Positions 1 through 7,777 are shown, counted from the stretch's first letter. The stretch: DNA of 36,881 nucleotides from an uncultured Bacteroidales bacterium (GCA_902784475.1 CACZUX010000036.1:1-36881); one strand, 5' to 3'. Notes: a model not told the origin generated them from the sequence alone. Translations and numbers: made by a program.

Positions 1-346
1 GAAACTAAGCGAACATTTTACATTGGAAGAAATGCTTCACAGCGACACCGCTGAGAAGAAAAAGATAGAGAACCGCATCAACGCGGTCGAAGTGAACAAC
101 CTCGTGCGTCTGTGCACCAAGGTCTTGGAACCTCTGCGCGAACATTTTGGCGTACCGATTAAAATCAACAGCGGCTTCCGCTGCAGGGATCTCAACGACG
201 CCGTCAAGGGTGCAGACAACAGTTACCACATGAAGGGTCGAGCTGTTGACATACCGATGCACCCCGGATGGCTGGCCTACATCAGAGACCATCTGCCGCA
301 CACAGAGTTGATTAACGAAGGGACGTGGATTCACGTAGCGCTGTAA
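1..346 (+). CDS. M15-family peptidase (D-Ala-D-Ala carboxypeptidase/endolysin-like), 5' partial
   Basis: A small peptidase M15A-type domain protein, a family of zinc peptidases that cut peptidoglycan cross-link peptides; Bacteroidales carry many phage-like copies. The reading frame is open to the left edge: codons from position 2 read KLSEHFTLEEM, which looks like the normal N-terminus of the family, and base 1 is a G that could be the last base of an ATG just outside the window. Visible family features are SGFRC, SYHMKGRAVD (the SxHxxGxAxD zinc-ligand motif) and a terminal WIHVAL carrying the third zinc ligand His. At about 115 residues it is nearly a bare catalytic domain with no signal peptide. 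A terminator-like hairpin follows downstream. Prophage or lysis origin cannot be judged because the upstream neighbours are missing. Confidence 0.82.
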   Translation, partial: KLSEHFTLEEMLHSDTAEKKKIENRINAVEVNNLVRLCTKVLEPLREHFGVPIKINSGFRCRDLNDAVKGADNSYHMKGRAVDIPMHPGWLAYIRDHLPHTELINEGTWIHVAL

Positions 347-370
347 GCGCACGTGCATCCAAATTAAAAA

Positions 371-391
371 TGAAAAGTGAAAAGTGAAAAG
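371..391. repeat. heptamer array TGAAAAG x3
   Basis: Three perfect tandem copies of the heptamer TGAAAAG lie between the M15 stop codon and the following terminator hairpin. Related heptamer or octamer arrays occur at 4572, 7730, 17163 and 23448 in this window, so it belongs to a recurring class of short tandem repeats at gene boundaries. Confidence 0.8.
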
Positions 392-393
392 TG

Positions 394-422
394 ATGGCCC
401 CCGACAAACGGAGGCCATTTTC
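394..422 (+). terminator. intrinsic terminator after the M15 gene
   Basis: ATGGCC and CCG (394-403) pair with CGG and GGCCAT (409-418) across one mismatch and a five-base loop, followed by a short T-rich tail on the plus strand. It may also end transcription of the minus-strand adhesin gene, which stops at 441. Confidence 0.6.
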
Positions 423-440
423 GCATTTTCGCAAAGGGTA

Positions 441-2726
441 TTACGGCTGATAGACGAACGGACTGTCGGCGATGCCGTCTGCATACTCCGTGACGCCGAC
501 GGTTACCTTGCCGCATTCACATGCTCCACCATTTTTAACATTTCCCTTGCCTATACTACAAGGACTGCCCTCACTTTTTGTTGCAGTAACTTTTGTAACA
601 CCACTGGTAATCGTGATAGCGCCACACTTATTGTTGGGGTCACCTCCATCTTTATAGGCCTCCCCCGTTCCGATACCAGCAGCATCAAAAATGCCACCAG
701 TAGCAGTTACCGTACCGCCATTAATTGTGATATCGCCACATTCATTATGGGCTTCGTCCCCGCCCTCATTTGTTCTGGCCAGTCCCGTTCCGATACCAGC
801 ACTGCTAAAGCCACCAGTAGCGGTTACCGTGCCGCCTGTGATCGTGATATTGCCACATTTATTGGTGACTTCTTCATCGTGATCTGTACTATTTGTTGAA
901 GCCTTTCCCGTTCCGATACCGGCAGCACTATCACCACCAGTAGCGGTTACCGTACCGCCATTAATTGTGATATTGCCACATGTGGTACTGGTATCGTCAT
1001 GCGCTCCAAAAGTCAATCCGTTTCCGATGCCGGCACCGTATTCGCCACCATTAGCGTTTATCGTACCGCTATTGATTATGATATTGCCACCAGTCTTTTT
1101 AACATCTTCTCCATGCCCCGTTCCGATACCGGCAGAACCAGCGCCACCGTTAGCATTGAGAGTACCAGTGCCCGAAATGGTCAGCGTGGTGCCTTCGTTG
1201 CCTACTCTAAGGGCAGCATAATCGGCAGGTGCTGTAATTGAATTGGTACCCACGAGGATAATGTTAGCATTGCCTTGGCAGGTGATGTTGCTATTGGTGA
1301 TGGTGACGTTGTCGAGTGTCACAGTGGCACCGTCGGCGATGGAAATCCAGTGTTGGTCACTCAGCGTACCGGTGATGGTGTAGCCGTCCTGAATGGTCTT
1401 ATCCTCCGTCACGCCCGAGAGGTCTATGATATTCTGCTTCGTCAGCTTCGCCGTAATCTCGTAGTATTTGCCATTCTCGAAGGTGACGCCGGACTTCTCC
1501 AAGGCATAGACTTCGTCACCGGCGACGGCGGTAAGGGTATACTTGTCGGCACCGGCTTTCTCGTTGCGCAGGGCTACGGTAAGTTCGCTGGCAGCAGCAT
1601 CAGGCGTTACGGTAATGGGGCCGTAATAGGAAATTTCAGTAGCTTCATCGAGTTTGGCGAACAGTTTCATTTCAGAAAGCTGCATAATATCGCTGCCTTG
1701 ACTTTCTGAGATCTCCAGACGGAAATACTGGTAGGTGCCTGGGGCAGAGGCAGTAAAATCGTGCTCGGTGTTATTTTCTGCAGGCATATCGGTGTTGCCG
1801 CTCTTACTGTCAATGGTGGTCCATTCGGCGTCCCCGCTGTTCATCTTGCCCTTCAGCACCCAGCTCCTCGGATTACGCCCGGAATACGACTCAGTGTCTC
1901 CGGCGGTTCTGAACATATAGCCGTCCACCTGAACGGGGCTGGCGGTGTGGAACTCGATGTACTAGGGAGAATTGGCACACCACTTGGTGTCTAAATCGCC
2001 GTCAACAAGATGGGTGTGATCATCACCACTAATGCCACCACTGCCAGCGTCAACCGTGTAACCGGAATAATAGTTGTTATCTGATAATCTCTTACTCGTG
2101 ACCAGCTTGTTGCCGGCTGCCGAGACGGTCAGACTCTTGACAGCAAGATCGCCGCCGCCGTCCTTGTCCTTCAGGATGAACTTCACGATGGCCTGCTGGC
2201 TGGCGAGGTTGGCCTCCGACGTAGTAGTGATATGGGAGTCGTCTATCGAGGCTACTGTTACGTCAGTTATGGCATAGTCGTAGTTCTTCTCGATAGAGTT
2301 CTCGTCGCTGAGCAGCACGCCACTCTGTCCGGTGTAGTCCCATTCGGTGCGGGGGAAGATCAGGTGCAGTTTGTCGCCCACGTTCACCGTACCCGTCAGG
2401 TCGCCCGACAACGTGGTGGTACCCGTATTGCTGGCAGCAGCGGACAGCGTGCCAAGCTGGGTTGTGGTTCCCGCTTTTAACACGCTCACCTTGTCTGAAT
2501 CAGCCCACTTCACCTTGAGCGTCTTGCCGTCCAATGCGAGGGCGCGGGTCTGGGCATCCTCGCCCTTCGAGGCCTTCACGGTCATGGTGTATATGCCCGT
2601 CGCAGCGGCAGGCTGCGGCTGCTGAGCATCGTTGATGAAATCGTCTTTGTCAGAACATGCGGTCATGGCGGTGCCTGTCACCACCAGCGCTGCCAGCGTG
2701 CCGATGTATGCTGTATACTTCTTCAT
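441..2726 (-). pseudogene. fimbrillin-like/discoidin/beta-helix surface lipoprotein, interrupted by in-frame TAG
   Basis: A large surface lipoprotein read as two same-frame pieces separated by one TAG codon at 1964-1962. The start at 2726 begins MKKYTAY and leads into a lipoprotein signal with lipobox TAMTAC; an upstream in-frame ATG at 2741 is less likely. Order of parts: lipobox and QPQPAA linker; a fimbrillin-like domain (KTLKVKWADSDKVSV, LHLIFPRTEW); an F5/8 type C (discoidin-like) domain opening with LVDGDLDTKWC and ending with TYQYFRLEIS; an Ig-like segment; then about six beta-helix-type repeats of 33-41 residues. The stop falls inside the discoidin domain, between CANSP and YIEFHT, and both sides match one continuous domain, so this is a single gene with a recent lesion rather than two genes. 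Expected location is the outer-membrane surface and expected role is adhesion or glycan binding. Confidence 0.72.
505..1200 (-). repeat. tandem repeats encoding beta-helix coils of the surface protein
   Basis: About six units of roughly 100-123 bp encode variants of GNITINGGTVTATGG followed by AGIGTG. Central copies are nearly identical at DNA level (the stretch encoding GGTVTATGG recurs near 690, 810 and 940), so recombination could change copy number without breaking the frame. Confidence 0.75.
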
Positions 2727-2756
2727 TGCGGTGTGTTCCATTAAAATTGCTGATTA

Positions 2757-2891
2757 CTATTCCCAGACTTCTTCTATCGCTTCACCATAGTTCTGACGAC
2801 TGGTTTGATCACCGCTCGGCTGGAGCAACGCCTCACATTGTTTCAACTCGACCACCACGACGGATGGTTTCATGTAATTTTGCTTTTTCAT
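2757..2891 (-). CDS. small 44-residue protein upstream of the surface lipoprotein
   Basis: A short ORF starting MKKQNYMKPSVVVVELKQ and ending EAIEEVWE, 30 bp upstream of the lipoprotein start at 2726 and in the same direction. The pattern of a basic start, MKP and a hydrophobic VVVVEL block matches a class of short ORFs often found next to surface-protein genes in Prevotella and Bacteroides; this match is from memory and the function is unknown to me. There is no signal peptide or membrane segment. It probably shares a transcript with the lipoprotein gene, since a TAnnTTTG promoter box lies about 45 bp upstream of it and none is evident between the two. It could be a translated leader or a small peptide product. 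Confidence 0.6.
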   Translation of the reverse strand: MKKQNYMKPSVVVVELKQCEALLQPSGDQTSRQNYGEAIEEVWE

Positions 2892-2934
2892 GGTTGTTTA
2901 TTCATTAGTTTGTTATTTTTTTACGTTACATACA

Positions 2935-2942
2935 CAAAATTA
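2935..2942 (-). promoter_or_regulatory. Bacteroidetes -7 box (TAATTTTG) for small ORF and surface lipoprotein
   Basis: On the minus strand TAATTTTG fits TAnnTTTG and lies about 43 nt upstream of the small ORF. A second fit, TATATTTG, sits at 2946-2953; which is used cannot be decided by eye. No clear -33 TTTG is seen. Confidence 0.55.
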
Positions 2943-3032
2943 GCGCAAATATACGAAAATTTTATACAGCAGAGGGATAAAGTTGAATATATTTTGGCCT
3001 ATGAGCGTATTTTTTGTGCAAATTGTGCCAAA

Positions 3033-3076
3033 TTAAAATCCGCATAACCAGTCGTCTAACAACCGATTATGCGGAT
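3033..3076 (-). terminator. intrinsic terminator of tRNA-Ser
   Basis: On the minus strand, directly after the tRNA, a perfect 10-bp stem ATCCGCATAA/TTATGCGGAT closes a loop of about 19 nt and is followed by a T-rich tail (TTTTAATT). Confidence 0.8.
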
Positions 3077-3083
3077 CAGTCAG

Positions 3084-3168
3084 CGGAGAGAGAGGGATTC
3101 GAACCCCCGGTGCCTCGCAGCACGGCAGTTTTCAAGACTGCTGTAATCGACCACTCTACCATCTCTCC
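3084..3168 (-). tRNA. tRNA-Ser (anticodon UGA)
   Basis: The minus strand starts GGAGAGATGGTAGAGTGGTC and folds as a class II tRNA with a long variable arm, T-loop GGTTCGAATCC and acceptor partner TCTCTCC followed by discriminator G. The anticodon loop CTTGAAA gives anticodon TGA, decoding UCN serine codons. Length is 85 nt and CCA is not encoded. It has its own -7 box upstream and a terminator downstream, so it is a single-gene transcription unit between the surface lipoprotein and the polyene operon. Confidence 0.95.
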
Positions 3169-3195
3169 GAGCGGGTCTTTCCGCGTTTGCGGCGG

Positions 3196-3203
3196 CAAAG
3201 GTA
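3196..3203 (-). promoter_or_regulatory. -7 box (TACCTTTG) of tRNA-Ser
   Basis: On the minus strand TACCTTTG lies 27 nt upstream of the tRNA 5' end. A TTG triplet 16 nt further upstream may act as the -33 element. Confidence 0.6.
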
Positions 3204-3310
3204 CGACATTTTTCGGAAACAAGACCCTCAAGAGGCTATATTTTTTTGAAGAAAGGCGAAGAAAACACATTTTTTCAAAGCCAACGCGCGCAAATGCGGG
3301 AAGAATTATG

Positions 3311-3318
3311 TAACTTTG
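3311..3318 (+). promoter_or_regulatory. -7 box (TAACTTTG) of the polyene operon
   Basis: TAACTTTG fits the Bacteroidetes TAnnTTTG consensus and lies 41 nt before the first ketosynthase ATG. It is the only clear promoter upstream of the sixteen-gene operon; the genes downstream overlap or are spaced by tens of bases at most. A good -33 TTTG at the normal distance is not seen. Confidence 0.6.
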
Positions 3319-3359
3319 TGCGCTGATATGCGTATGTCATAAAGGCATCAAAGAAAAAT

Positions 3360-4586
3360 ATGGCAAGAAGAGTCGTCATCACGGGAATGGGCATCTGGTC
3401 GTGCATCGGCCAGAGTCTCGACAGCGTGGCCCGTGCACTGCACGCCGGAGAGAGCGGCATCGGCCTCAAACCCGAGCGGCTGGACTACGGATACCGCAGC
3501 GCACTCTCGGGCCTCGTCCCCACCCCCGAAATCACCAAGGCAATGCTCGACCGCCACACACGCGCCGGACTCTCGGAGCAGGCGCAATACGCCTATATGG
3601 CCGCCCGACAGGCGCTCGAAGGCGCCGGACTCGACGAGGACTACCTCAAAACACACGAGGCGGGTTGCATCTTCGGCAACGACTCGTCGGCCGGCAGCGT
3701 GATAGAAGCCTCGAACATCATGGACGAGAAGCACGACACGGCGATGCTGGGCTACGGACTGGTGTTTCAACTGATGACCTCCACCGTGAGCATGAATCTC
3801 AGCCGCATCTTCCATCTGAGCGGCACCAGCTTCACCGTGAGCGCCGCATGCGCCAGCGGCAGTCACGCCATCGGTACGGCCATGATGATGATACGCAGCG
3901 GGATGCAGGACATCGTGCTCACAGGCGGCGCACAGGAGACGGGGCTCAAAAGCATGCCTTCGTTCGACGCTCTGGGCGCCTTCTCCATGAGGATGGACTC
4001 GCCGAAAGAAGCCAGCCGACCCTTCGACAAAGAAAGGGACGGCCTCGTGCCGAGCGGCGGCGCAGCAGCGCTGGTGCTCGAGGAGATGGAGCACGCCAAA
4101 CGGCGAGGCGCCACCATACTGGCCGAAGTGGCCGGATACGGCACATCGAGCGGCGGCACCGTATCGCAGCCCGACGAGACAGCCTGCACCGTAGCGATGA
4201 AGCGCGCCCTCAAAGACGCTGGGCTTGCGCCCAAAGACATAGACTACGTCAACGCCCACGCCACCTCGACGCCCCTGGGCGACAGGTGCGAGGCAGCGGC
4301 GCTCGACCGACTCTTCGCCGGAGAGCACGCCCTCATCAGCAGCACCAAGAGCATGACGGGCCACGAAAGCTGGATGGCCGGCGCGAGCGAAGCGCTCTAC
4401 TCCACCCTGATGATGCAGCGCGGATTTGTGGCGCCCAACATTAACCTCAGGGAGCCCGACGAGGCTGCCGCACGTCTGAGGCTGACGGCCGAGACGGTGG
4501 AGACGGAAGTGCGTGCGGTGCTCTCCAACTCCTTCGGGTTCGGGGGAACGAACGCAGCACTCGTGCTGCGTGAAGTTAGAAGTTAG
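3360..4586 (+). CDS. beta-ketoacyl-ACP synthase, FabF type (ketosynthase 1)
   Basis: First gene of the operon. It condenses an acyl starter or chain with malonyl-ACP in the cytoplasm. At 408 aa it is the normal length of a single FabF/FabB-type ketosynthase. The catalytic set is complete: Cys164 in VSAACASG, His300 in VNAHATSTPLGD and His335 in KSMTGHESW. The glycine-rich end NSFGFGGTNAALV is normal. Unlike the two other ketosynthases of this operon it has no extra C-terminal domain. Its last four codons and stop lie inside the heptamer array at 4572-4599, so the natural C-terminus may have been slightly longer or different. Which condensation step it performs cannot be told from sequence. 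Confidence 0.92.
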   Translation: MARRVVITGMGIWSCIGQSLDSVARALHAGESGIGLKPERLDYGYRSALSGLVPTPEITKAMLDRHTRAGLSEQAQYAYMAARQALEGAGLDEDYLKTHEAGCIFGNDSSAGSVIEASNIMDEKHDTAMLGYGLVFQLMTSTVSMNLSRIFHLSGTSFTVSAACASGSHAIGTAMMMIRSGMQDIVLTGGAQETGLKSMPSFDALGAFSMRMDSPKEASRPFDKERDGLVPSGGAAALVLEEMEHAKRRGATILAEVAGYGTSSGGTVSQPDETACTVAMKRALKDAGLAPKDIDYVNAHATSTPLGDRCEAAALDRLFAGEHALISSTKSMTGHESWMAGASEALYSTLMMQRGFVAPNINLREPDEAAARLRLTAETVETEVRAVLSNSFGFGGTNAALVLREVRS

Positions 4587-4599
4587 AAGTAAGAAGTAA
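4572..4599. repeat. heptamer array GAAGTTA/GAAGTAA x4 at a gene junction
   Basis: Two copies of GAAGTTA are followed by two of GAAGTAA in exact 7-bp register. The array encodes the last residues (EVRS) and the TAG stop of ketosynthase 1 and ends three bases before the ATG of the methyltransferase gene. Confidence 0.85.
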
Positions 4600-4602
4600 G
4601 AT

Positions 4603-5964
4603 ATGAAGTTGTCACCGGCATTGAAGAAAGCATACACCGAGGAGCAGATGACTGCCCCCGAGGCGCAGCGTTTGGCGGAATTCATCGCCTGGAGTCCGAT
4701 CGTGTTTCAGGTGTCGAGAATCATGCTCCAGCGCGGCATATTCAACCTGATGCGCGAGAGCGACGAAGGTCTGACGCGACAGGAAATCATGCAAAAGACG
4801 GGACTCTCGGACTACGCCGTGAAGTGTCTCGTGGAGGCCTCGCTCTCCATCGGCACAGTGCTCGTCAATGCCGAGACGGAGCGCTACACACTCTCCAAGG
4901 CGGGATGGTTTCTCGCCAACGATGCCGCCACAGGCGTCAACATGGACTTCAACCACAAGGTGAACTACGAAGGGATGTTCCACCTGGAGGAATCGCTCGA
5001 AGGCGGACGCCCCGAAGGCTTGCGCCACTTCGGCTCCTGGCCCACTATCTACGAAGGGCTCTCGAGTCTGCCGGAAGAGGTGCGGAAGAGTTGGCTTGCC
5101 TTTGACCACTTCTACAGCGACGCCGCATTCCCCGAGGCGCTGAAGATTGTCTTCGACCGCTACGGCGTCAGGACGCTCTACGACGTCGGGGGCAACACGG
5201 GCAAATGGGCGCTGAGATGTGTGGCCTACAGCACGGAAGCCCGCGTGACGGTGCTTGATCTGCCGCAACAGCTGAAGCTGATGCAGGACAACATCCAAGG
5301 AAAAGCGGGTGCAGAGCGCATTACAGGCTTCGCCGTCAACTTCCTCGACCCCGAAGCGAAGTTCCCCCAAGGCGAACGGCCCGACGCCGTCTGGATGAGC
5401 CAGTTTCTCGACTGCTTCAGCACGGACGAGATCACGGGCATCCTCTCCAGAGCCCGCGAGGCGATGGACGCGCACACGAGGCTCTTCATCATGGAGACGC
5501 TGTGGGACCGCCAGCGATACGAGACGGCGACCTTCTGCCTGACGATGACCAGCCTCTACTTCACCGCGATGGCCAACGGCAACTCCAAGATGTACAACAC
5601 CGAAGACATGGAGCGCTGCATCAGGGAGGCCGGGCTCGAAGTGGAAGACATTCACGACGGACTGGGACAGGGACACAGCATCATCGTGTGCAAAAAGAAA
5701 GAAACAAAAAACAACAGCATAATGACAAGACAGGAAATCGAAGAAAAAGTGAGGGCCTTCCTCATCGACGAGTTCGAGATCGAAGAAGACCTCATCCGCG
5801 ACGACGCCCGACTGAAAGAGGATCTGGGCATCGACAGCCTGGATCTGGTGGACATCGTGGTGATCGTGCAGAAGGTGTTCGGCTTCAAGATCAACCTCGA
5901 GGAGATGAAAACGGTCGCCACGCTGCGCGAGTTCTGCGACTACATCGAAAAGAAAGTGGGCTGA
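4603..5964 (+). CDS. SAM-dependent O-methyltransferase fused to an acyl carrier protein
   Basis: Two-part protein of 453 aa. Residues about 1-365 are a small-molecule O-methyltransferase of the acetylserotonin/hydroxyneurosporene OMT type: a winged-helix N-terminal dimerisation region (LTRQEIMQKTGLSDYAVKCL) followed by a Rossmann domain with SAM motif DVGGNTGKW near residue 190. Residues 374-453 are a complete carrier protein with the phosphopantetheine site Ser412 in LGIDSLDL. The link is only KKKETKNNSI, and the ACP part starts with a methionine (ATG at 5722) that could also be an internal start. The methyltransferase probably methylates the aryl head of the polyene. In type II systems the ACP is normally a separate protein, so this looks like a fusion made by loss of a stop codon (inference). 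The leader before ATG 4603 is the heptamer array. Confidence 0.88.
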   Translation: MKLSPALKKAYTEEQMTAPEAQRLAEFIAWSPIVFQVSRIMLQRGIFNLMRESDEGLTRQEIMQKTGLSDYAVKCLVEASLSIGTVLVNAETERYTLSKAGWFLANDAATGVNMDFNHKVNYEGMFHLEESLEGGRPEGLRHFGSWPTIYEGLSSLPEEVRKSWLAFDHFYSDAAFPEALKIVFDRYGVRTLYDVGGNTGKWALRCVAYSTEARVTVLDLPQQLKLMQDNIQGKAGAERITGFAVNFLDPEAKFPQGERPDAVWMSQFLDCFSTDEITGILSRAREAMDAHTRLFIMETLWDRQRYETATFCLTMTSLYFTAMANGNSKMYNTEDMERCIREAGLEVEDIHDGLGQGHSIIVCKKKETKNNSIMTRQEIEEKVRAFLIDEFEIEEDLIRDDARLKEDLGIDSLDLVDIVVIVQKVFGFKINLEEMKTVATLREFCDYIEKKVG

Positions 5965-5970
5965 GGCGCT

Positions 5971-6870
5971 ATGGCAGAGAAGAAGTGGGCAGGAACGACA
6001 TTCGGCAGCGGCGCGATGCACCGCTGGCTCATCCGTCTGTTGCGCGTCGTCGATGTGAGGGTGGTGTACGTCTTCACCTTCGTCTGCGTCATCCCCGTAT
6101 GCGTCTTTCTGCCGGGCTTCCGCCACAGCTACCGCTTCTTCCGACGCCGCATGGGCGACGGACGGCTGAAAGCCTTCGTCAGAGCCTACAGGAACCACTG
6201 CATGTTCGCCCAGGCCGTCATCGACAAGTTCGCCATGTATGCCGGCAGGAACTTCGTCATCAGCATGGAGGGCGAAGAGCATTTCAACCGTCTGGCCTCA
6301 CAGCCGGAGAGCTTCATGATGATGAGCTCGCACATCGGCAACTACGAGATTGCGGGCTACTCGCTGCGCTCGACGCAAAAGGCGCTCCACGTGCTGGTCT
6401 ACGGCGGCGAGAAAGAGAGCGTGATGGTCAATCGCGACCGCATGTTCAGCCTGAGCCACATCCGCATGATTCCCGTCAGCGAAGACGGCAGCCATCTCTT
6501 CGAAATCAACGCCGCACTCTCTGCCGGCGATATCGTCAGCATCCCCGCCGACAGGATATGGGGTTCGTCGAAGAGCGTCTCTGTGAAGCTGATGGGCAAG
6601 GAGGCCAGACTGCCGATGGGGCCCTTCCGCGTGGCGGTGTTGCTGGAGCAGAAGGTGCTGGCCGTGCACGTGATGAAAGAAAGCGCACGAGGCTACCGCA
6701 TCTATGTGACGCCCCTGACGTACGCCGCCGACGCTCCGCGAAAAGAGCAGCTGAAGCAGCTGGCCGAAAGCTATGCGGCCGAGATAGAGCGCATCCTCAG
6801 CCTCTATCCCACACAATGGTACAACTACTACGACTTCTGGAACGATGACACTGACACCGCCCTACACTGA
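5971..6870 (+). CDS. LpxL/LPLAT-type acyltransferase
   Basis: A 299-aa membrane-associated acyltransferase of the lysophospholipid/Kdo-lipid A acyltransferase superfamily. A hydrophobic N-terminal segment (VVYVFTFVCVIPVCVFL) anchors it. The HX4E catalytic motif is His121-Glu126 in SSHIGNYEIAG, and DRIWGSSKSV and RLPMGPFRVAVL sit in the expected later positions. In aryl polyene clusters such enzymes are thought to move the acyl chain onto a lipid-like acceptor for outer-membrane display. It starts 6 bp after the previous stop and overlaps the next gene by 26 bp, which indicates translational coupling. Confidence 0.85.
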   Translation: MAEKKWAGTTFGSGAMHRWLIRLLRVVDVRVVYVFTFVCVIPVCVFLPGFRHSYRFFRRRMGDGRLKAFVRAYRNHCMFAQAVIDKFAMYAGRNFVISMEGEEHFNRLASQPESFMMMSSHIGNYEIAGYSLRSTQKALHVLVYGGEKESVMVNRDRMFSLSHIRMIPVSEDGSHLFEINAALSAGDIVSIPADRIWGSSKSVSVKLMGKEARLPMGPFRVAVLLEQKVLAVHVMKESARGYRIYVTPLTYAADAPRKEQLKQLAESYAAEIERILSLYPTQWYNYYDFWNDDTDTALH

Positions 6871-7309
6871 AACGACGCTCCGGAAGATCGACATCCGCAG
6901 CCTGCTGCCGCAAAGAGATCCCTTTGTCGCAGTGGACCGTCTCGTGCACTACGACGACAGAGAGGTCGTCACGGAAACCGTCGTAAAGGCCGACAGCCTC
7001 TTCACCGAAGACGGCCGTCTGACGGCGGCGGGGCTGATGGAGAACATCGCGCAAAGCTGCGCCGCACGCATCGGATTCCGAACGCTCTACGTCATGGGGC
7101 TCGACAAGGTGGACATCGGCGTCATCGGCGCCTTGCGCAACATGGAGATTAACGCGCTGCCTCCCGTGGGCCGGACGCTGACGACGAGGGTGACGGTCAG
7201 GGAAGAAGCCTTCGGCATCACGCTGGTGGAAGCCTCCGTCAGGAGCGAAGGACAACTCATGGCCGAAGGAGAAATGAAAATAGCACTGAAGAATGAAGAA
7301 CAAGGATAA
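6845..7309 (+). CDS. hotdog 3-hydroxyacyl-ACP dehydratase, FabZ-like, catalytic His missing
   Basis: A 154-aa single-hotdog protein. RSLLPQRDPFVAVDRLVHYD aligns with the FabZ start LLPHRFPFLLVDRV, and AAGLMENIAQ aligns with the FabZ active-site helix, keeping the catalytic Glu as Glu66. The FabZ block that carries the catalytic His (GHFPxxPxxPG) is replaced by LFTEDGRLTAAG, with no His. The enzyme therefore has only one half of the FabZ His/Glu pair. The second dehydratase of this operon (12867-13241) has the opposite defect. It overlaps its neighbours on both sides, so it is translated in step with the acyltransferase and thioesterase. The role should be dehydration of 3-hydroxyacyl-ACP during polyene growth. 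Confidence 0.85.
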   Translation: MTLTPPYTETTLRKIDIRSLLPQRDPFVAVDRLVHYDDREVVTETVVKADSLFTEDGRLTAAGLMENIAQSCAARIGFRTLYVMGLDKVDIGVIGALRNMEINALPPVGRTLTTRVTVREEAFGITLVEASVRSEGQLMAEGEMKIALKNEEQG

Positions 7310-7736
7310 ATCGCAACTGCTCACGGCGTCGAGGACGCTGGAGATACGCTTCAGCGAAGTGGACTCGATGAACATCGCCTGGCACGGGTCCTACGCACAC
7401 TATCTGGAAGACGCCCGCAGAGCCTTCGGCGAGAAATACGGCATCGACCACGCCACCATCGCCGCCAACGGCTATCAGGCCCCGCTGGTGGAGCTCAACA
7501 TACGCTACAAGAAGCCCATCCTCTTCGGCATGAAGCCCCGCATCGACATCTGGTACAGGCCGACGCTCTCGGCACGACTCACCTACGACTACGAGATACG
7601 CGACACCGCCGACGGCTCGCTCCTGACAACGGCGCACTCGGTACAGGTGTTCACCGACCTCAACCACAAACTCGCCTGGAACAATCCGCCCTTCTTCGAA
7701 GCGTGGAAAAGGCGCTGGGGCATTGCGGAGGATTGA
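7293..7736 (+). CDS. hotdog acyl thioesterase (4-hydroxybenzoyl-CoA thioesterase type)
   Basis: A 147-aa single-hotdog thioesterase. RFSEVDSMNIAWHGSYAHY matches the family opening block and contains Asp24, the usual catalytic residue, followed by YLEDAR and LVELNIRYKKPILFG. The family hydrolyses acyl- or aroyl-CoA and acyl-ACP esters. In a polyene operon it would release product or clear stalled chains. It overlaps the dehydratase by 17 bp. Its stop codon lies inside the octamer array that leads to the next ketosynthase. Confidence 0.85.
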   Translation: MKNKDKSQLLTASRTLEIRFSEVDSMNIAWHGSYAHYLEDARRAFGEKYGIDHATIAANGYQAPLVELNIRYKKPILFGMKPRIDIWYRPTLSARLTYDYEIRDTADGSLLTTAHSVQVFTDLNHKLAWNNPPFFEAWKRRWGIAED

Positions 7737-7777
7737 CGGAATCATGGAATCACGGATTAACGGATTGACGGAATGAT
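7730..7777. repeat. octamer array GGAwTnAy x6 spanning stop and start codons
   Basis: Six consecutive 8-bp units in perfect register, all variants of GGAATCAC or GGATTGAC. The first unit contains the thioesterase stop codon TGA and the last contains the ATG of ketosynthase 2, so the whole junction is made of repeat. Confidence 0.88.

Noticed and set aside
441..2726. Genetic code with TAG reassigned to an amino acid.
   Set aside because: TAG serves as the normal stop elsewhere in the window, for example for ketosynthase 1, the 24602-25381 lipoprotein and the 44-residue ORF.
3084..3168. tRNA-Ser as an attachment site of an integrated element.
   Set aside because: No integrase gene and no direct repeat of the tRNA 3' end could be found in the window.
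3348..4685. Long minus-strand frame of about 445 codons opposite ketosynthase 1.
   Set aside because: It is antisense to a clear ketosynthase, has low-complexity His/Gly/Arg-rich composition and no recognisable domain; such open frames are common in G+C-rich DNA.
4612..6282. Minus-strand frame of about 556 codons opposite the methyltransferase-ACP and acyltransferase genes.
   Set aside because: Antisense shadow with unusual His/Asp/Val-rich composition; the plus-strand genes have full family motifs.
5502..6848. Plus-strand frame of about 448 codons overlapping the ACP and acyltransferase.
   Set aside because: It is an out-of-frame shadow, Arg-rich and without domains.
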